Shown piece after piece: positions 1 through 8,500 of a stretch of 64,000 bases of DNA. The stretch comes from Rhizobiales bacterium 65-79. Lineage in GTDB: Bacteria > Pseudomonadota > Alphaproteobacteria > Rhizobiales > Rhizobiaceae. The position numbers and the translations under genes were made by a program. Within the stretch, counting starts at the first letter, position 1. Every line of letters starts with the position of its first letter. The notes under the pieces are model-generated. The model worked only from the letters and a program-made list of their open reading frames with translations, searched no databases and was not told where the DNA came from. The DNA lies in the NCBI GenBank assembly GCA_001896885.1, contig MKRJ01000014.1, positions 1 to 64,000 on the forward strand, written 5' to 3'.

Positions 1-70
1 GTTCAAACATGGGTCACTTCTCAATGGAAAAACCGCCCAATCCCGGGTCAGTTCTCGGCGGAAATCAACA
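1..70. mobile_element. Terminal end of an IS21-like insertion sequence (partial)
   Basis: Two copies of a 22-bp direct repeat lie at 11-32 and 45-66, matching GGGTCA(C/G)TTCTC, three variable bases, then GGAAA. Spaced transposase-binding repeats of this type, ending in CA, are characteristic of IS21-family termini. The boundary is set at the final ACA at 68-70 because an uninterrupted DUF4142 reading frame resumes directly after it. The transposase and helper genes would lie left of the window. Assignment to IS21 rests on repeat style only and no transposase is visible. Confidence 0.55.
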
Positions 71-339
71 GTCTGGTCACCAGTGGAAAGGTCAAGGCTA
101 CCCTCCCCACCGACATGACGGACGCGCAGAAGAAGATGCTGGACGATCTTCAGGCTATGAAGAGCGACGAGTTCATGGAGAAATACCATTCTGAACAGGT
201 GGACGCGCATAAGGACGCTGTCGACCTGTTCGAGCGGTACGGGAAAGAAGGCGAACAGCCGGATCTGAAGGCTTGGGCAGAAAGCACGTTGCCGACCCTG
301 AAACATCATCTTGATATGGCAAAGGCCCTCAACAAGTAA
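71..339 (+). pseudogene. DUF4142 protein, 3' remnant cut by the IS end
   Basis: The frame reads through from base 73 with no start codon until an internal ATG at 115 and ends at 337-339. The product has DUF4142 features: a PTD turn, a helix with FMEKYHSEQVDAHKDA, a G-x-x-PDLKAWAEST segment and a final LPTLKHHLDMAKAL. DUF4142 proteins are usually exported ferritin-like helical proteins of about 170-200 residues; here only the last 88 or so remain and the signal peptide and first helices are absent. The break coincides with the IS21-like terminus, so insertion is the likely cause. Expression from the ATG at 115 would give a 74-residue fragment, probably not functional. Confidence 0.7.
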
Positions 340-356
340 TAGGGCCCCGCCAAGTG

Positions 357-380
357 AAGAGCCGTCTTCGGGCGGCTCTT
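357..380 (+). terminator. Hairpin after the DUF4142 remnant
   Basis: AAGAGCCG at 357-364 pairs perfectly with CGGCTCTT at 373-380 around an 8-nt loop. A short T-containing stretch follows (ATCCTTTTCG). It suits a rho-independent terminator for the DUF4142 gene, with a weak T-run. Confidence 0.6.
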
Positions 381-423
381 AGCATCCTTTTCGTCACGAC
401 CTGACCACGTCAAGCGATACTGA

Positions 424-448
424 TGAACCTGTGCTTTGCTGACGCGTT
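424..448 (+). promoter_or_regulatory. EcfG-type general stress promoter (TGAAC-N16-CGTT)
   Basis: TGAAC at 424-428 and CGTT at 445-448 are separated by exactly 16 bases. The consensus for the alphaproteobacterial EcfG sigma factor is GGAAC-N16/17-CGTT, so there is one mismatch, at the first -35 base. The -10 element lies 29 bases before the SDR start codon, which suits a short leader carrying the GAGGAG ribosome-binding site. Confidence 0.6.
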
Positions 449-477
449 AGAAATCCTTCAACCCCGAGGAGCAGCAC

Positions 478-1440
478 ATGGCCCGTCGAACCACGAAGAC
501 AGCAGCCAAGCAGCGGCTGGTCCAAAAGCAGGTCAAAAGCAGCGACGAGGCAAGTCCGCGCTCGAAGCAGAAGGCGATGCAGGCAGGTGCCCGGAAGTAT
601 CCGGTTCCGCCGTTCCCCAGACAGCATCAACCGAAACCGGGTGATGAGCGTGTCCTCGATCCGTCGCCGATGTACGATGCGCCCTTCTACCAGGGATCCG
701 GCAAGCTGGAGGGAAAGGTAGCGCTGATCACCGGAGGGGATTCAGGAATAGGCCGTGCGGTCGCTGTCCTCTTTGCTCGTGAGGGTGCGGATGTCGCGAT
801 TGTCCACCTGAGTGAAAAGGCAGATGCCGAGGTCACGCGCAAGGCGGTCGAGAAGGAAGGAAGGCGTTGCCTGGTCATAGCGGGCGACGTTGCCAAATCG
901 GCCTTTTGCGAGCGGGCAGTAGCCGCCGTCATCCAGGAATTCGGAGGCCTTAACGTGCTTGTGAACAACGCCGCATTCCAGGTTCATTCCGAACGCCTGG
1001 AGGATCTGACCGAAGAGCATTTCGACCTGACAGTGAAAACCAATCTCTACGGTTATTTTCATATGGCCAAGGCCGCCGTTCCGCGGATGCAAGAAGGCGA
1101 TGCCATCGTCAACACGGGTTCGGTGACGGGTATAAAGGGCTCGAAGGCCTTGCTCGACTATTCCTTGACGAAGGGCGGCATCCACGCCTTCACCAAAGCT
1201 CTTGCCTCCAACCTCGTCAGTCGCGGTATCCGGGTCAACGCAGTGGCGCCAGGGCCAGTGTGGACGCCACTCAATCCATCCGACAAGGAAGCGGAAGACG
1301 TGTCAAAGTTCGGGGCCGACGTTCCCATGCAGCGGCCGGCGCAACCGGAAGAGATCGCGCCTGCCTACGTCTTCCTCGCCTCGCCGCAGTGCTCAAGCTA
1401 CATCAGCGGAGAGGTGCTGCCGATCGTCGGTGGGTATTGA
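478..1440 (+). CDS. SDR family oxidoreductase, YghA-like, with long N-terminal extension
   Basis: This 320-residue classical short-chain dehydrogenase has the NAD(P)-binding TGGDSGIG motif at about residues 85-92, NNAA at 163-166 and a YSLTK catalytic Tyr-Lys pair near residue 230, with the usual C-terminal GEVLPIVGG. About 75 Lys/Arg- and Pro-rich residues precede the Rossmann domain, as in E. coli YghA and Bacillus general stress protein 39. The substrate is unknown; the YghA group reduces aldehydes or ketones. The ATG is preceded by GAGGAG at good spacing. The upstream EcfG-like element suggests general stress control, in line with the stress association of this subfamily. It is convergent with the quinone oxidoreductase gene. 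Confidence 0.85.
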   Translation: MARRTTKTAAKQRLVQKQVKSSDEASPRSKQKAMQAGARKYPVPPFPRQHQPKPGDERVLDPSPMYDAPFYQGSGKLEGKVALITGGDSGIGRAVAVLFAREGADVAIVHLSEKADAEVTRKAVEKEGRRCLVIAGDVAKSAFCERAVAAVIQEFGGLNVLVNNAAFQVHSERLEDLTEEHFDLTVKTNLYGYFHMAKAAVPRMQEGDAIVNTGSVTGIKGSKALLDYSLTKGGIHAFTKALASNLVSRGIRVNAVAPGPVWTPLNPSDKEAEDVSKFGADVPMQRPAQPEEIAPAYVFLASPQCSSYISGEVLPIVGGY

Positions 1441-1519
1441 CGCAGCCTCGCGTTGCCGCTGTGAGGCGAAAATTAGGATGCCTTGTGTTGCGGTCAAAAC
1501 GGCGCTTGTCGAACCCGTT

Positions 1520-2455
1520 CTAATTTACCAGGACAATGACCTTTCCGACCGAGTGGCCCCTTTCCACTTCGCTCAGAGCATCTGGAGCTTGGTCCAATGG
1601 ATAGGTCTTGCTAACATGGGGCCTGACCTTTCCGGCGGTGATGAGGTCGGCGATCTCCGCCAGCTCCGTGCCATCCGCCTCGACAGTATAGCGCATCGCG
1701 CGAACGCCGTGCTGCCTAGCCGTGTCCTGCGAAGGATCGGTCAAAGTCGACACAAGGACCCCTCCCCGCTTGAGTAGTGCCCACGAGCGTTCGCGCGTCT
1801 CACCGTCGATTAGGTCGAAGACCATGTCGAGATTGGAGGCGCGATCCTCGAAGCGCTGCGTCTTGTAGTCGATGACGACGTCGGCGCCGAGCGATCGAGC
1901 GAATTCGACATTTCCCGTCGAGACCGTCGTCAGGACGCGTGCGCCCTTCGCCTTGGCGAATTGCACGGCGAAATGACCGACACCGCCCGAACCGCCGTGG
2001 ATCAGGACGGATTGGCCGGCTTTCAGGTGACCATGCCGAAACAGACCTTGCCACGCCGTCTGTCCCGCCAGCGGCACGGCGGCGGCATGGACGTGATCCA
2101 GCAACGCCGGCTTCCGCGCGACGGCCTTCTGGTCGAGAACAGCTTTCTCAGCATATCCACCACCGTTGATGCCAACCATTCCGAACACCTCGTCGCCGAT
2201 CTTGAAGGCGCTCGCCTGTGCGCCGCATTTCTCTACCACGCCCGAGACGTCGCGACCGAGTGTGTAGGGCAAGCGGTCTTCCTTGACTGCCGGATACTTG
2301 CCGCTTCGAATCTTGAAGTCGACGGGATTGACGCTGGCCGCCTTGACGGCGACCAGTACTTGCGAAGCGTCAGGGAGAGAAGGTTCGACCTCGTCGGCTT
2401 GGAGCACGTCCGGGCCGCCGAAGCGGTGGATACGATATTCGCGGATCACAGTCAT
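1520..2455 (-). CDS. Zinc-independent NADPH:quinone oxidoreductase (MDR superfamily)
   Basis: The 311-residue protein has the medium-chain reductase layout: a GroES-like N-terminal half with GRDVSGVVEKCG, then a Rossmann domain with the nucleotide-binding HGGSGGVGHFAVQFAK. There is no zinc cysteine cluster, which places it with quinone reductase/zeta-crystallin enzymes rather than alcohol dehydrogenases. The open frame extends 42 codons further upstream, but that part is unlike the family; the ATG giving MTVIREYRIHRFGGPD is preferred, with a GTGAGG ribosome site about 8 bases ahead. It likely detoxifies quinones or electrophiles with NADPH. A GGAAC-N17-AGTT element upstream suggests stress control. 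Confidence 0.85.
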   Translation of the reverse strand: MTVIREYRIHRFGGPDVLQADEVEPSLPDASQVLVAVKAASVNPVDFKIRSGKYPAVKEDRLPYTLGRDVSGVVEKCGAQASAFKIGDEVFGMVGINGGGYAEKAVLDQKAVARKPALLDHVHAAAVPLAGQTAWQGLFRHGHLKAGQSVLIHGGSGGVGHFAVQFAKAKGARVLTTVSTGNVEFARSLGADVVIDYKTQRFEDRASNLDMVFDLIDGETRERSWALLKRGGVLVSTLTDPSQDTARQHGVRAMRYTVEADGTELAEIADLITAGKVRPHVSKTYPLDQAPDALSEVERGHSVGKVIVLVN

Positions 2456-2482
2456 CGGGTTTGCCTCACAACTGTTCCCCTT

Positions 2483-2508
2483 AACTGCTTGGTAGCCTCG
2501 CGCGTTCC
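2483..2508 (-). promoter_or_regulatory. EcfG-like promoter for the quinone oxidoreductase (GGAAC-N17-AGTT)
   Basis: On the minus strand GGAAC (2508-2504) is followed after 17 bases by AGTT (2486-2483). The -35 is perfect and the -10 has one mismatch from CGTT. The -10 lies about 28 bases from the ATG at 2455. This -35 abuts that of the divergent promoter, making the palindrome GTTCCGGAAC. Confidence 0.5.
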
Positions 2509-2533
2509 GGAACCTGCCCGCTTTGTTTCCGTT
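2509..2533 (+). promoter_or_regulatory. EcfG-type promoter for the DUF6496 gene (GGAAC-N16-CGTT, perfect)
   Basis: GGAAC at 2509-2513 and CGTT at 2530-2533 with a 16-base spacer match the EcfG consensus exactly. A GGGAGG ribosome site and the ATG at 2566 follow at suitable distance. It is one half of a back-to-back promoter pair. Confidence 0.8.
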
Positions 2534-2565
2534 TCCTCGAGACGCTTTGGGAAAGGGAGGCCGAA

Positions 2566-3036
2566 ATGGCTGAATCCGCACGACAGAAGCGCATCACCGG
2601 TCGCGTGATGCACGAATTCAAGCATGGCGAGCTGAAAAGTGGGCCTGGCGGCAAGGGCGGCCCGGTAAAGAGCCGCAAGCAGGCGATCGCGATCGCCTTG
2701 GAAGAAGCCGGCGACTCGAAGTACGAAAGTGAGAAGCGCAACAAGCGTAACCTGCGTCGCACCCAGAACAAGGAAGCCGAGGGCGAGACAGGGCAGCAAG
2801 AGCGCGAAGGGAAGTCCCGTGTCGGCGCCTCCGGAAAACGCGAGAGCACACGCTCTATGGGCGGCAAGGACGCGCGCAAGCCGACAGCACGCGGTGAGAA
2901 GGCGGCGCGTTCCCGCGCGCACGCGGCCGACGGACATACGCGCGAGGAGCTCTACGCGCAGGCGCAAAGCCAGCACATTAAGGGCCGGTCGAAAATGACG
3001 AAGCGCCAACTTGAGAATGCGCTTGGCATTCACTGA
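2566..3036 (+). CDS. DUF6496 stress protein with C-terminal Rho-N/SAP-like helix pair
   Basis: This 156-residue, strongly basic, low-complexity protein has two recognisable ends. Residues 10-45 (RVMHEFKHGELKSG, then VKSRKQAIAIALEEAG) are the DUF6496 signature. The last 35 residues (TREELYAQAQ, MTKRQLENAL) resemble the small helical Rho-N/SAP-type nucleic-acid-binding fold. The middle is rich in Lys, Arg, Glu and Gly and probably disordered. A nucleoid- or RNA-binding role is inferred from charge and the C-terminal helices only. A strong GGGAGG site precedes the ATG. The perfect EcfG promoter puts it in the predicted general stress regulon. It is convergent with the kinase gene downstream. Confidence 0.8.
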   Translation: MAESARQKRITGRVMHEFKHGELKSGPGGKGGPVKSRKQAIAIALEEAGDSKYESEKRNKRNLRRTQNKEAEGETGQQEREGKSRVGASGKRESTRSMGGKDARKPTARGEKAARSRAHAADGHTREELYAQAQSQHIKGRSKMTKRQLENALGIH

Positions 3037-3071
3037 CAGGAGACGCGTCGATTCTCGCGGTGCTGGAGTGG

Positions 3072-4190
3072 CTAGCTCGAAAGCGCTGCAAGCGGAATCT
3101 GAAGCGAGAGCGAAAGGCCTTGGCTTCTCCAATCTCGAGCGATTTGACCGTCCAGACCCGCGAGAGAGGCCTTCTCAAGCTTCGTGCCGAAGCCTTCGTG
3201 TGTCAGATTTTCTGTCAAGTGCGCCGGTGTCTGCTCCTCCCATCGAATGTGCAGAAACTCGTCTTTGGTGGCAACGTCAATGTGAAGTCGCCCTTCCGGG
3301 ATGGAGAGCGCGCCGTATTTCGCCGCGTTGGTAGTGAGCTCGTGAAGAAGAAGAGCGAGCAGCGTCAGCGCCTTTCCCGACAAGGGCGCATCAGAGCCGG
3401 TCATTGCAATACGTGAGTCCTGCTCATCTTCATGAGGAGCAAGGATAGTCCGTATCAGGGTGATCACCGTTGTTGCGTCCCTAGCCTCTCCACCATTGCT
3501 CAAATCGGGCAACGTCAAGTCATGAGCGCGCGAAAGCGCCTGAAGTCGTAACCGTAGGTCGGCGGCAAGTTCCTCGACGCTGGATGCGGTCTTGGCGCTG
3601 AGGGCGATCAGACCGGACGTTACGCTGAATAGGTTCTTGATGCGATGGTTGATCTCTCTCAAAAGTACGGACTGCTGCGCGCGCGCATTTTTCTCTTCGG
3701 CGATATCATGCGCGAGGGTGACGAGGGACTCGTCTTTACGGAGTCCAGCCTCTTTCAATGCTTTTGCCTGCACCTCGAGCTCATCGCGCTGAGCGGCAAT
3801 CTGCTGGCGCTGCATATAGAGCTCGGAAAACACGGCGGCCTTGCTGCGCAAGATATCCGGCTCGATTGGCTTCTGGATAAAGTCGACGGCACCGGCCTCG
3901 TAGCCGCGAAAACGACGTTGGCTATCCGTGGTGCCGGCGGTGACGAATATTATGGGGATGCGGCGCGTTCTTTCATTGCCACGCATTAGCTCGGCCAGTT
4001 CGAAGCCGTTCAGACCCGGCATCTGAACGTCGATCAGAGCCAGCGCAATGTCGTGCTGAAGCATCAGTTCAAGTGCCTGGTCACCGGACCGGGCCTTCAG
4101 AATCACCAAATCCTCGCGCTTCAACAGCGCTTCCAGAGACATCAGATTTTCTTGCAGGTCATCGACCAATAGGAAAGTGACTGGACTCAT
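3072..4190 (-). CDS. Response regulator-HWE/HisKA_2 histidine kinase fusion
   Basis: The 372-residue soluble protein begins with a receiver domain (about 4-122) with paired acidic DD at 10-11, phosphoacceptor D54 in LIDVQMPG and the conserved Lys in FIQKPIEP. A coiled-coil linker (about 125-175) leads to a kinase core with the H-box LLREINHRIKN, N-box HELTTNAAKYGAL, the W-E pair in LHIRWEEQ that defines HWE-type kinases, and the G-box GFGTKL. Proteins of this architecture pass phosphate between receivers, and HWE kinases often feed the PhyR stress switch; that link here is inference. It is the last gene of a four-gene operon, starting inside the cheB stop codon (ATGA). Confidence 0.9.
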   Translation of the reverse strand: MSPVTFLLVDDLQENLMSLEALLKREDLVILKARSGDQALELMLQHDIALALIDVQMPGLNGFELAELMRGNERTRRIPIIFVTAGTTDSQRRFRGYEAGAVDFIQKPIEPDILRSKAAVFSELYMQRQQIAAQRDELEVQAKALKEAGLRKDESLVTLAHDIAEEKNARAQQSVLLREINHRIKNLFSVTSGLIALSAKTASSVEELAADLRLRLQALSRAHDLTLPDLSNGGEARDATTVITLIRTILAPHEDEQDSRIAMTGSDAPLSGKALTLLALLLHELTTNAAKYGALSIPEGRLHIDVATKDEFLHIRWEEQTPAHLTENLTHEGFGTKLEKASLAGLDGQIARDWRSQGLSLSLQIPLAALSS

Positions 4191-4759
4191 GATCGGCCGA
4201 TCTCTTGCAAATAGCTCGCGATCGCGTCGACGGACAAAACCCGAGCGTTTGGACAGGCTTCTATTGCTGCTTGGGGCATGGCGGGTGCGAATGCGCTGTC
4301 AGGATCCTGTACGATGGCGCTGCCCCCGCCCTCGACGATAGCATTCAATCCTCTAGCTCCATCGTGGTTAGCTCCAGTGAGAACGACGCCGAGAAGTCCG
4401 CAACCGTATGCATCAGCAGCGCTTTCAAACAACACGTCAATCGAGGGACGTGAGAAGAGCACGGGCTCGTCGCTCGACAGCGACAGGCTCCGATCCATTT
4501 CGACCAGGAGGTGATAGTCCGGAGGCGCGAAGTAAATCGTTCCCGGCGTAATAGGCTCCTTGTCCTCCGCTTCGCGAACCCGGACGGCGCACCTGGCCTG
4601 AAGGAGTTCGGCCAAAATGCTGCGTTTATCTGGTGGGAGATGTACCACGGCGATGACGGGCAAAATGAATGTTGCCGGCAGAACGGAAAGTATACGGGAT
4701 AAAGCTTCGAGCGCGCCAGCCGAGCTCCCGATCACCACCGCTTGAGGCGAAGCGCTCAT
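4187..4759 (-). CDS. Stand-alone CheB-type protein-glutamate methylesterase (no receiver domain)
   Basis: At 190 residues this is only the CheB catalytic domain. The catalytic triad is visible: Ser12 in GSSAGA, His40 in VVHLPP and Asp133 in GANHDGA. Classical CheB is about 350 residues with an N-terminal receiver that gates activity; that domain is missing here, so regulation must come through a partner. It overlaps the upstream cheR and the downstream kinase by 4 bp each (ATGA), implying coupled translation. It would hydrolyse glutamyl methyl esters or deamidate glutamine. No chemoreceptor gene is nearby, so the substrate is open. Confidence 0.9.
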   Translation of the reverse strand: MSASPQAVVIGSSAGALEALSRILSVLPATFILPVIAVVHLPPDKRSILAELLQARCAVRVREAEDKEPITPGTIYFAPPDYHLLVEMDRSLSLSSDEPVLFSRPSIDVLFESAADAYGCGLLGVVLTGANHDGARGLNAIVEGGGSAIVQDPDSAFAPAMPQAAIEACPNARVLSVDAIASYLQEIGRS

Positions 4760-5592
4760 GGCGCACGTCTCTGATAAATCTTCTCCTCCCTGACAAAGTC
4801 GACGAACGCGCCAGCGTGTTCGGAGAACCGGAGCGATTCCTTCGCTCCAAGCCCGAGAAACCCCCTGCGCGCAAGCGAGTCCTTGAACAGGCCCAGCGCG
4901 CGGTCCTGTAGATTCCGGTCGAAGTAAATCAATACGTTTCGGCAGGAGATGAGCTGCATTTCGGCGAAGACGGCGTCCGTGACCAGACTGTGGTCCGAAA
5001 AGACGACATTACGGCGTAGACCTTTGTCGAAGGAGGCTCTGCCGTATGCGGCTTGGTAGTAGTCGGACAATGACGATTTCCCACCGGATTTGCGGTGGTT
5101 TTCGGTGAAAAGCTGGAGGCGGTCCACTGCAAAGACGCCGGCCTCCGCGGCATGGAGCGCGTCTGGGTTGATATCGGTCGCGTAAAACAGCGTACGCTCT
5201 TCGAGCCCTTCTTCGCGGAAGAGAATGGAGAAGGAGTAGAGTTCCTCACCGCCGCTGCACCCCGCGATCCAGACCCTCAAGGACGGATAGGTTCGAAGAT
5301 GAGGTACGACCTTTTCCCTGAGCGCTCGGAAATAGCTCGGGTCGCGGAACATCTCGCTGACCTGGACCGTCAGGTAGCCTAAAATTCGCGGCAGCATCGC
5401 GGGCTCATGCAGCAGCCGCTCCTGCATAGCCGAGAAGGTATCGAACCCGAGTTGCTCGCGAGCTTGCCTGAGGCGTCTTTTAACGGATGCCATTGCGTAG
5501 TTGCGAAAATCATAGTGGTATTTGAGGTACAGCGCCTCGAGCAACAACCGGATTTCGATATCCTCGATCTTCTGAGGTGCAGTCTCTTTCAC
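4756..5592 (-). CDS. CheR-type protein-glutamate O-methyltransferase
   Basis: The 278-residue protein has the N-terminal helical CheR domain (LKYHYDFRNYAMASVKRRL) and the SAM-dependent methyltransferase domain with the SAM loop VWIAGCSGGEELYS, ATDINPDAL and CRNVLIYFD. No TPR tail is present. The start is taken as the GTG at 5592 because it forms a GTGA overlap with the upstream kinase stop, the same 4-bp spacing as the other junctions of this operon. Upstream in-frame codons fall inside the kinase gene and do not look like CheR. It would methylate glutamates using SAM; with no MCP nearby, the adjacent hybrid kinase is the likeliest target. Confidence 0.88.
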   Translation of the reverse strand: MKETAPQKIEDIEIRLLLEALYLKYHYDFRNYAMASVKRRLRQAREQLGFDTFSAMQERLLHEPAMLPRILGYLTVQVSEMFRDPSYFRALREKVVPHLRTYPSLRVWIAGCSGGEELYSFSILFREEGLEERTLFYATDINPDALHAAEAGVFAVDRLQLFTENHRKSGGKSSLSDYYQAAYGRASFDKGLRRNVVFSDHSLVTDAVFAEMQLISCRNVLIYFDRNLQDRALGLFKDSLARRGFLGLGAKESLRFSEHAGAFVDFVREEKIYQRRAP

Positions 5593-8500
5593 CGGGGCAT
5601 CCAAACGCGAACAAGAGACAGAAGCTTTTCGACGTCCAATGGCTTTGCCATGTAATCGTTGGCACCGGCGTCGATACAGCGCTGTTGGTCGTCCGGCATC
5701 GCCTTCGCCGTCAGGGTGATGATCGGAAGTCGCCTCCATTCAGGCCGCTTGCGGATTTCCCGAGTGGCCGTAAGACCGTCCATGACCGGCATCATCACAT
5801 CCATGAGCACCAGATCGATTGCACCATCTTGCAGGCCCATGGCTTTTTCCAGCGCGTCCAGCGCCTCACGACCGTTCCGAGCAATCTGGATGACGGCGCC
5901 GCGCGGCTCCAGGACATTGGTCAGTGCATAAACGTTTCGAACATCGTCCTCGACGATGAGCACACGTCTTCCCTCGAGCAAGGCGTCCCGGTTCCTAGCC
6001 TTGCGGATCATCTTCTGCTGCTCCGCCGGCAGTTCCGAGACTACCTGGTGGAGGAAGAGGCTGACTTCATCAATCAACCGTTCCGGCGACTTCGCGCCCT
6101 TGATGATGATGGACTTCGAATAGCGGCGCAGTTTCTGCTCGTCGTCAGCGGAGAGATCGCGCCCGGTATACACGATGACCGGTGGAAAGGAGTAGGCGCT
6201 CTCCTGGCTTAGCGTCTCGAGAAGGGAGAAGCCTGATGCATCCGGAAGAGACAAGTCGAGCACCATGCAGTCGAAGGTCTCTGACTTGAGGCGCCGCAAG
6301 CACTCCGCAGCCGTGCCGGCGACCACGGTCTCTACTTCCTGCGACGTCAGCAGCTTCGCAACAGCCTCGCGCTGCACCTGATCGTCCTCGACGATTAGGA
6401 TGCGGTGCATACGCTGCGAAAGCTTGGCCTCCAATTTCTGCAGCACATCGATGAGCTGCTCTCGCTGGACGGGTTTGACCAGATATCCCAACGCCCCCAG
6501 AGACAACGCTGTCTCGGTCTGGTCGGTCGCCGAGACGACATGAATGGGAATATGGCGTGTCTTGTTGTCCCGCTTCAGGCGGTCAAGGACGGCGAGCCCA
6601 GACTGGTCGGGCAGTCCCACATCCAGCACGATGGCGTTTGGATTAAATTCCTTAGCGAGTTCCAGTGCCTCTTCAGCGGTACCTGCGACCAATGCGTGAA
6701 AACCCATTTCATGCGAGAGGTCGCGCAGGATACTGGCGAATGTGTCGTCGTCCTCAACCAACAGCAGCACCCGCTTGCCATCTGGCGGCAAGTGTCGGTC
6801 GTCGGCAACTTTCCTGGACTGTCTGGGCGGGGCTGCATTCGGCCGCTGGACAAGTGCCGGGGAGGACGCGGGAATGGGGATCGGGGGCTCACGCTCAGCA
6901 ACATTGGCTGGGTCATAAGATTGCGGGATGGTGACAGTAAACGTGCTGCCCCTGCCCTGCTGGCTCTGGAGCTCGATCGATCCACCCAGGAGCCGGGCGA
7001 GTTGCCGCGATATCGAGAGACCGAGTCCGGTACCGCCAAACTTTCGGCTGATTGTGCCATCTGCCTGATGAAAAGCCTCGAAGATACTCTGTTGTTGCTC
7101 CACGGGGATCCCGATGCCTGTGTCAGAGACCGAGAAGGAGATCCGACCCTCTCCGCGTCTTTGAATCGAGAGGGCGACTTGACCGGTCTCTGTGAATTTG
7201 AAGGCGTTTGACAGCAGGTTCTTGAGGACCTGCTGGAGTCGCTGGCCGTCAGTCTCCATGCTCTCCGGGCAATCTGCGGACACCTCGACGGCGAACTGCA
7301 AGTCCTTTTGCTGGGCGATCGGTTCGAAAAGCTGTCGGACGCTTCGCACGAGGTGGGCGATCTCCAGCGATTCCGCATGAATCTCAACGTGCCCAGCCTC
7401 GATCTTCGAAAGGTCGAGAATGTCGTTGATCAGGTTCAGCAAATCGTTGCCGGAGGACTGAATTGTCTCGGCGTATTTGACTTGTTCTTCGGACAGGTTG
7501 CCTTCGGAATTGTCGGCGAGGAGCTTCGCGAGGATCAGGGACGAGTTGAGCGGCGTACGCAGCTCGTGCGACATGTTCGCGAGGAAATCGGATTTGTAAC
7601 GACTTGCCTGTTCCAATTCGCGCGCCTTGAGGCCAACGGAAGCATTGGCCTTTTCGAGATCGTCGCGTTGCACCTCAAGCTGCTGGGTCTGCTCCTCCAG
7701 TTGCGAGTTCGTCTGTTCCAGTTCGACTTGCTGCTGCTCGAGACGTGCCTGGGACTCCTTGAGCGCTCGGCCTTGCTCCTCCAGTTCCTCGTTGGAAACG
7801 CGCAGTTCCTCACTTTGAGTCTGCAGCTCCTCCGACTGTCGTTGGGTTTCCTCGAGGAGATTTTGCAGTTCGCTGCGATAATTCGCCGAGCGCACAGCAA
7901 TCGCAATCGACGCCGAGGCTTGCTCCAGAAGCGTGACGACACGCTCATCGACCGGTCGAGGAAATCCGAGCTCCATCACGGCATGGACATGACCATCGCT
8001 TGCCGCAGGCGCGATGAGGAGGTGGTTCGGGATTCCCTCCGCAAGTGCAGAACCGTACACCAGATAGGATTGAGGCACCTCGTCGAAAACCATTACTCGG
8101 TTTTCCGCCGTCGCCTGGCCCAACAGGCCCTCTCGGGACTGGAACTGGACCGTCACATTCGCTCCTTCGGGAACACCATACATCGAAGCGCGTCGATAAC
8201 TGCCGCTCTCCGCAACGAAGATGGCGCCTGCAACGGCGCCGAGATATCTCCCCAGGAACTCGAGAATGTTATTCCCGAGTTCGACGGTTGATTGATCTCC
8301 CATCATTGCACCAGCCAATCCGACCTGTCCGGACTGAAGCCATTCCTGGTGGCGGCGAGCCAGCGTACTTCTTCGTATGAGAAAGGCGATCGCCATCGTC
8401 AGCAAAATGCCCAGCAAGCCTGACAGCAAACCGCTGACAAGAGCGGTGTTCTGCGCAGTGTCCATTTCGGCGACGCGTTGTGAGCGCAGTCCCGCTTCTT

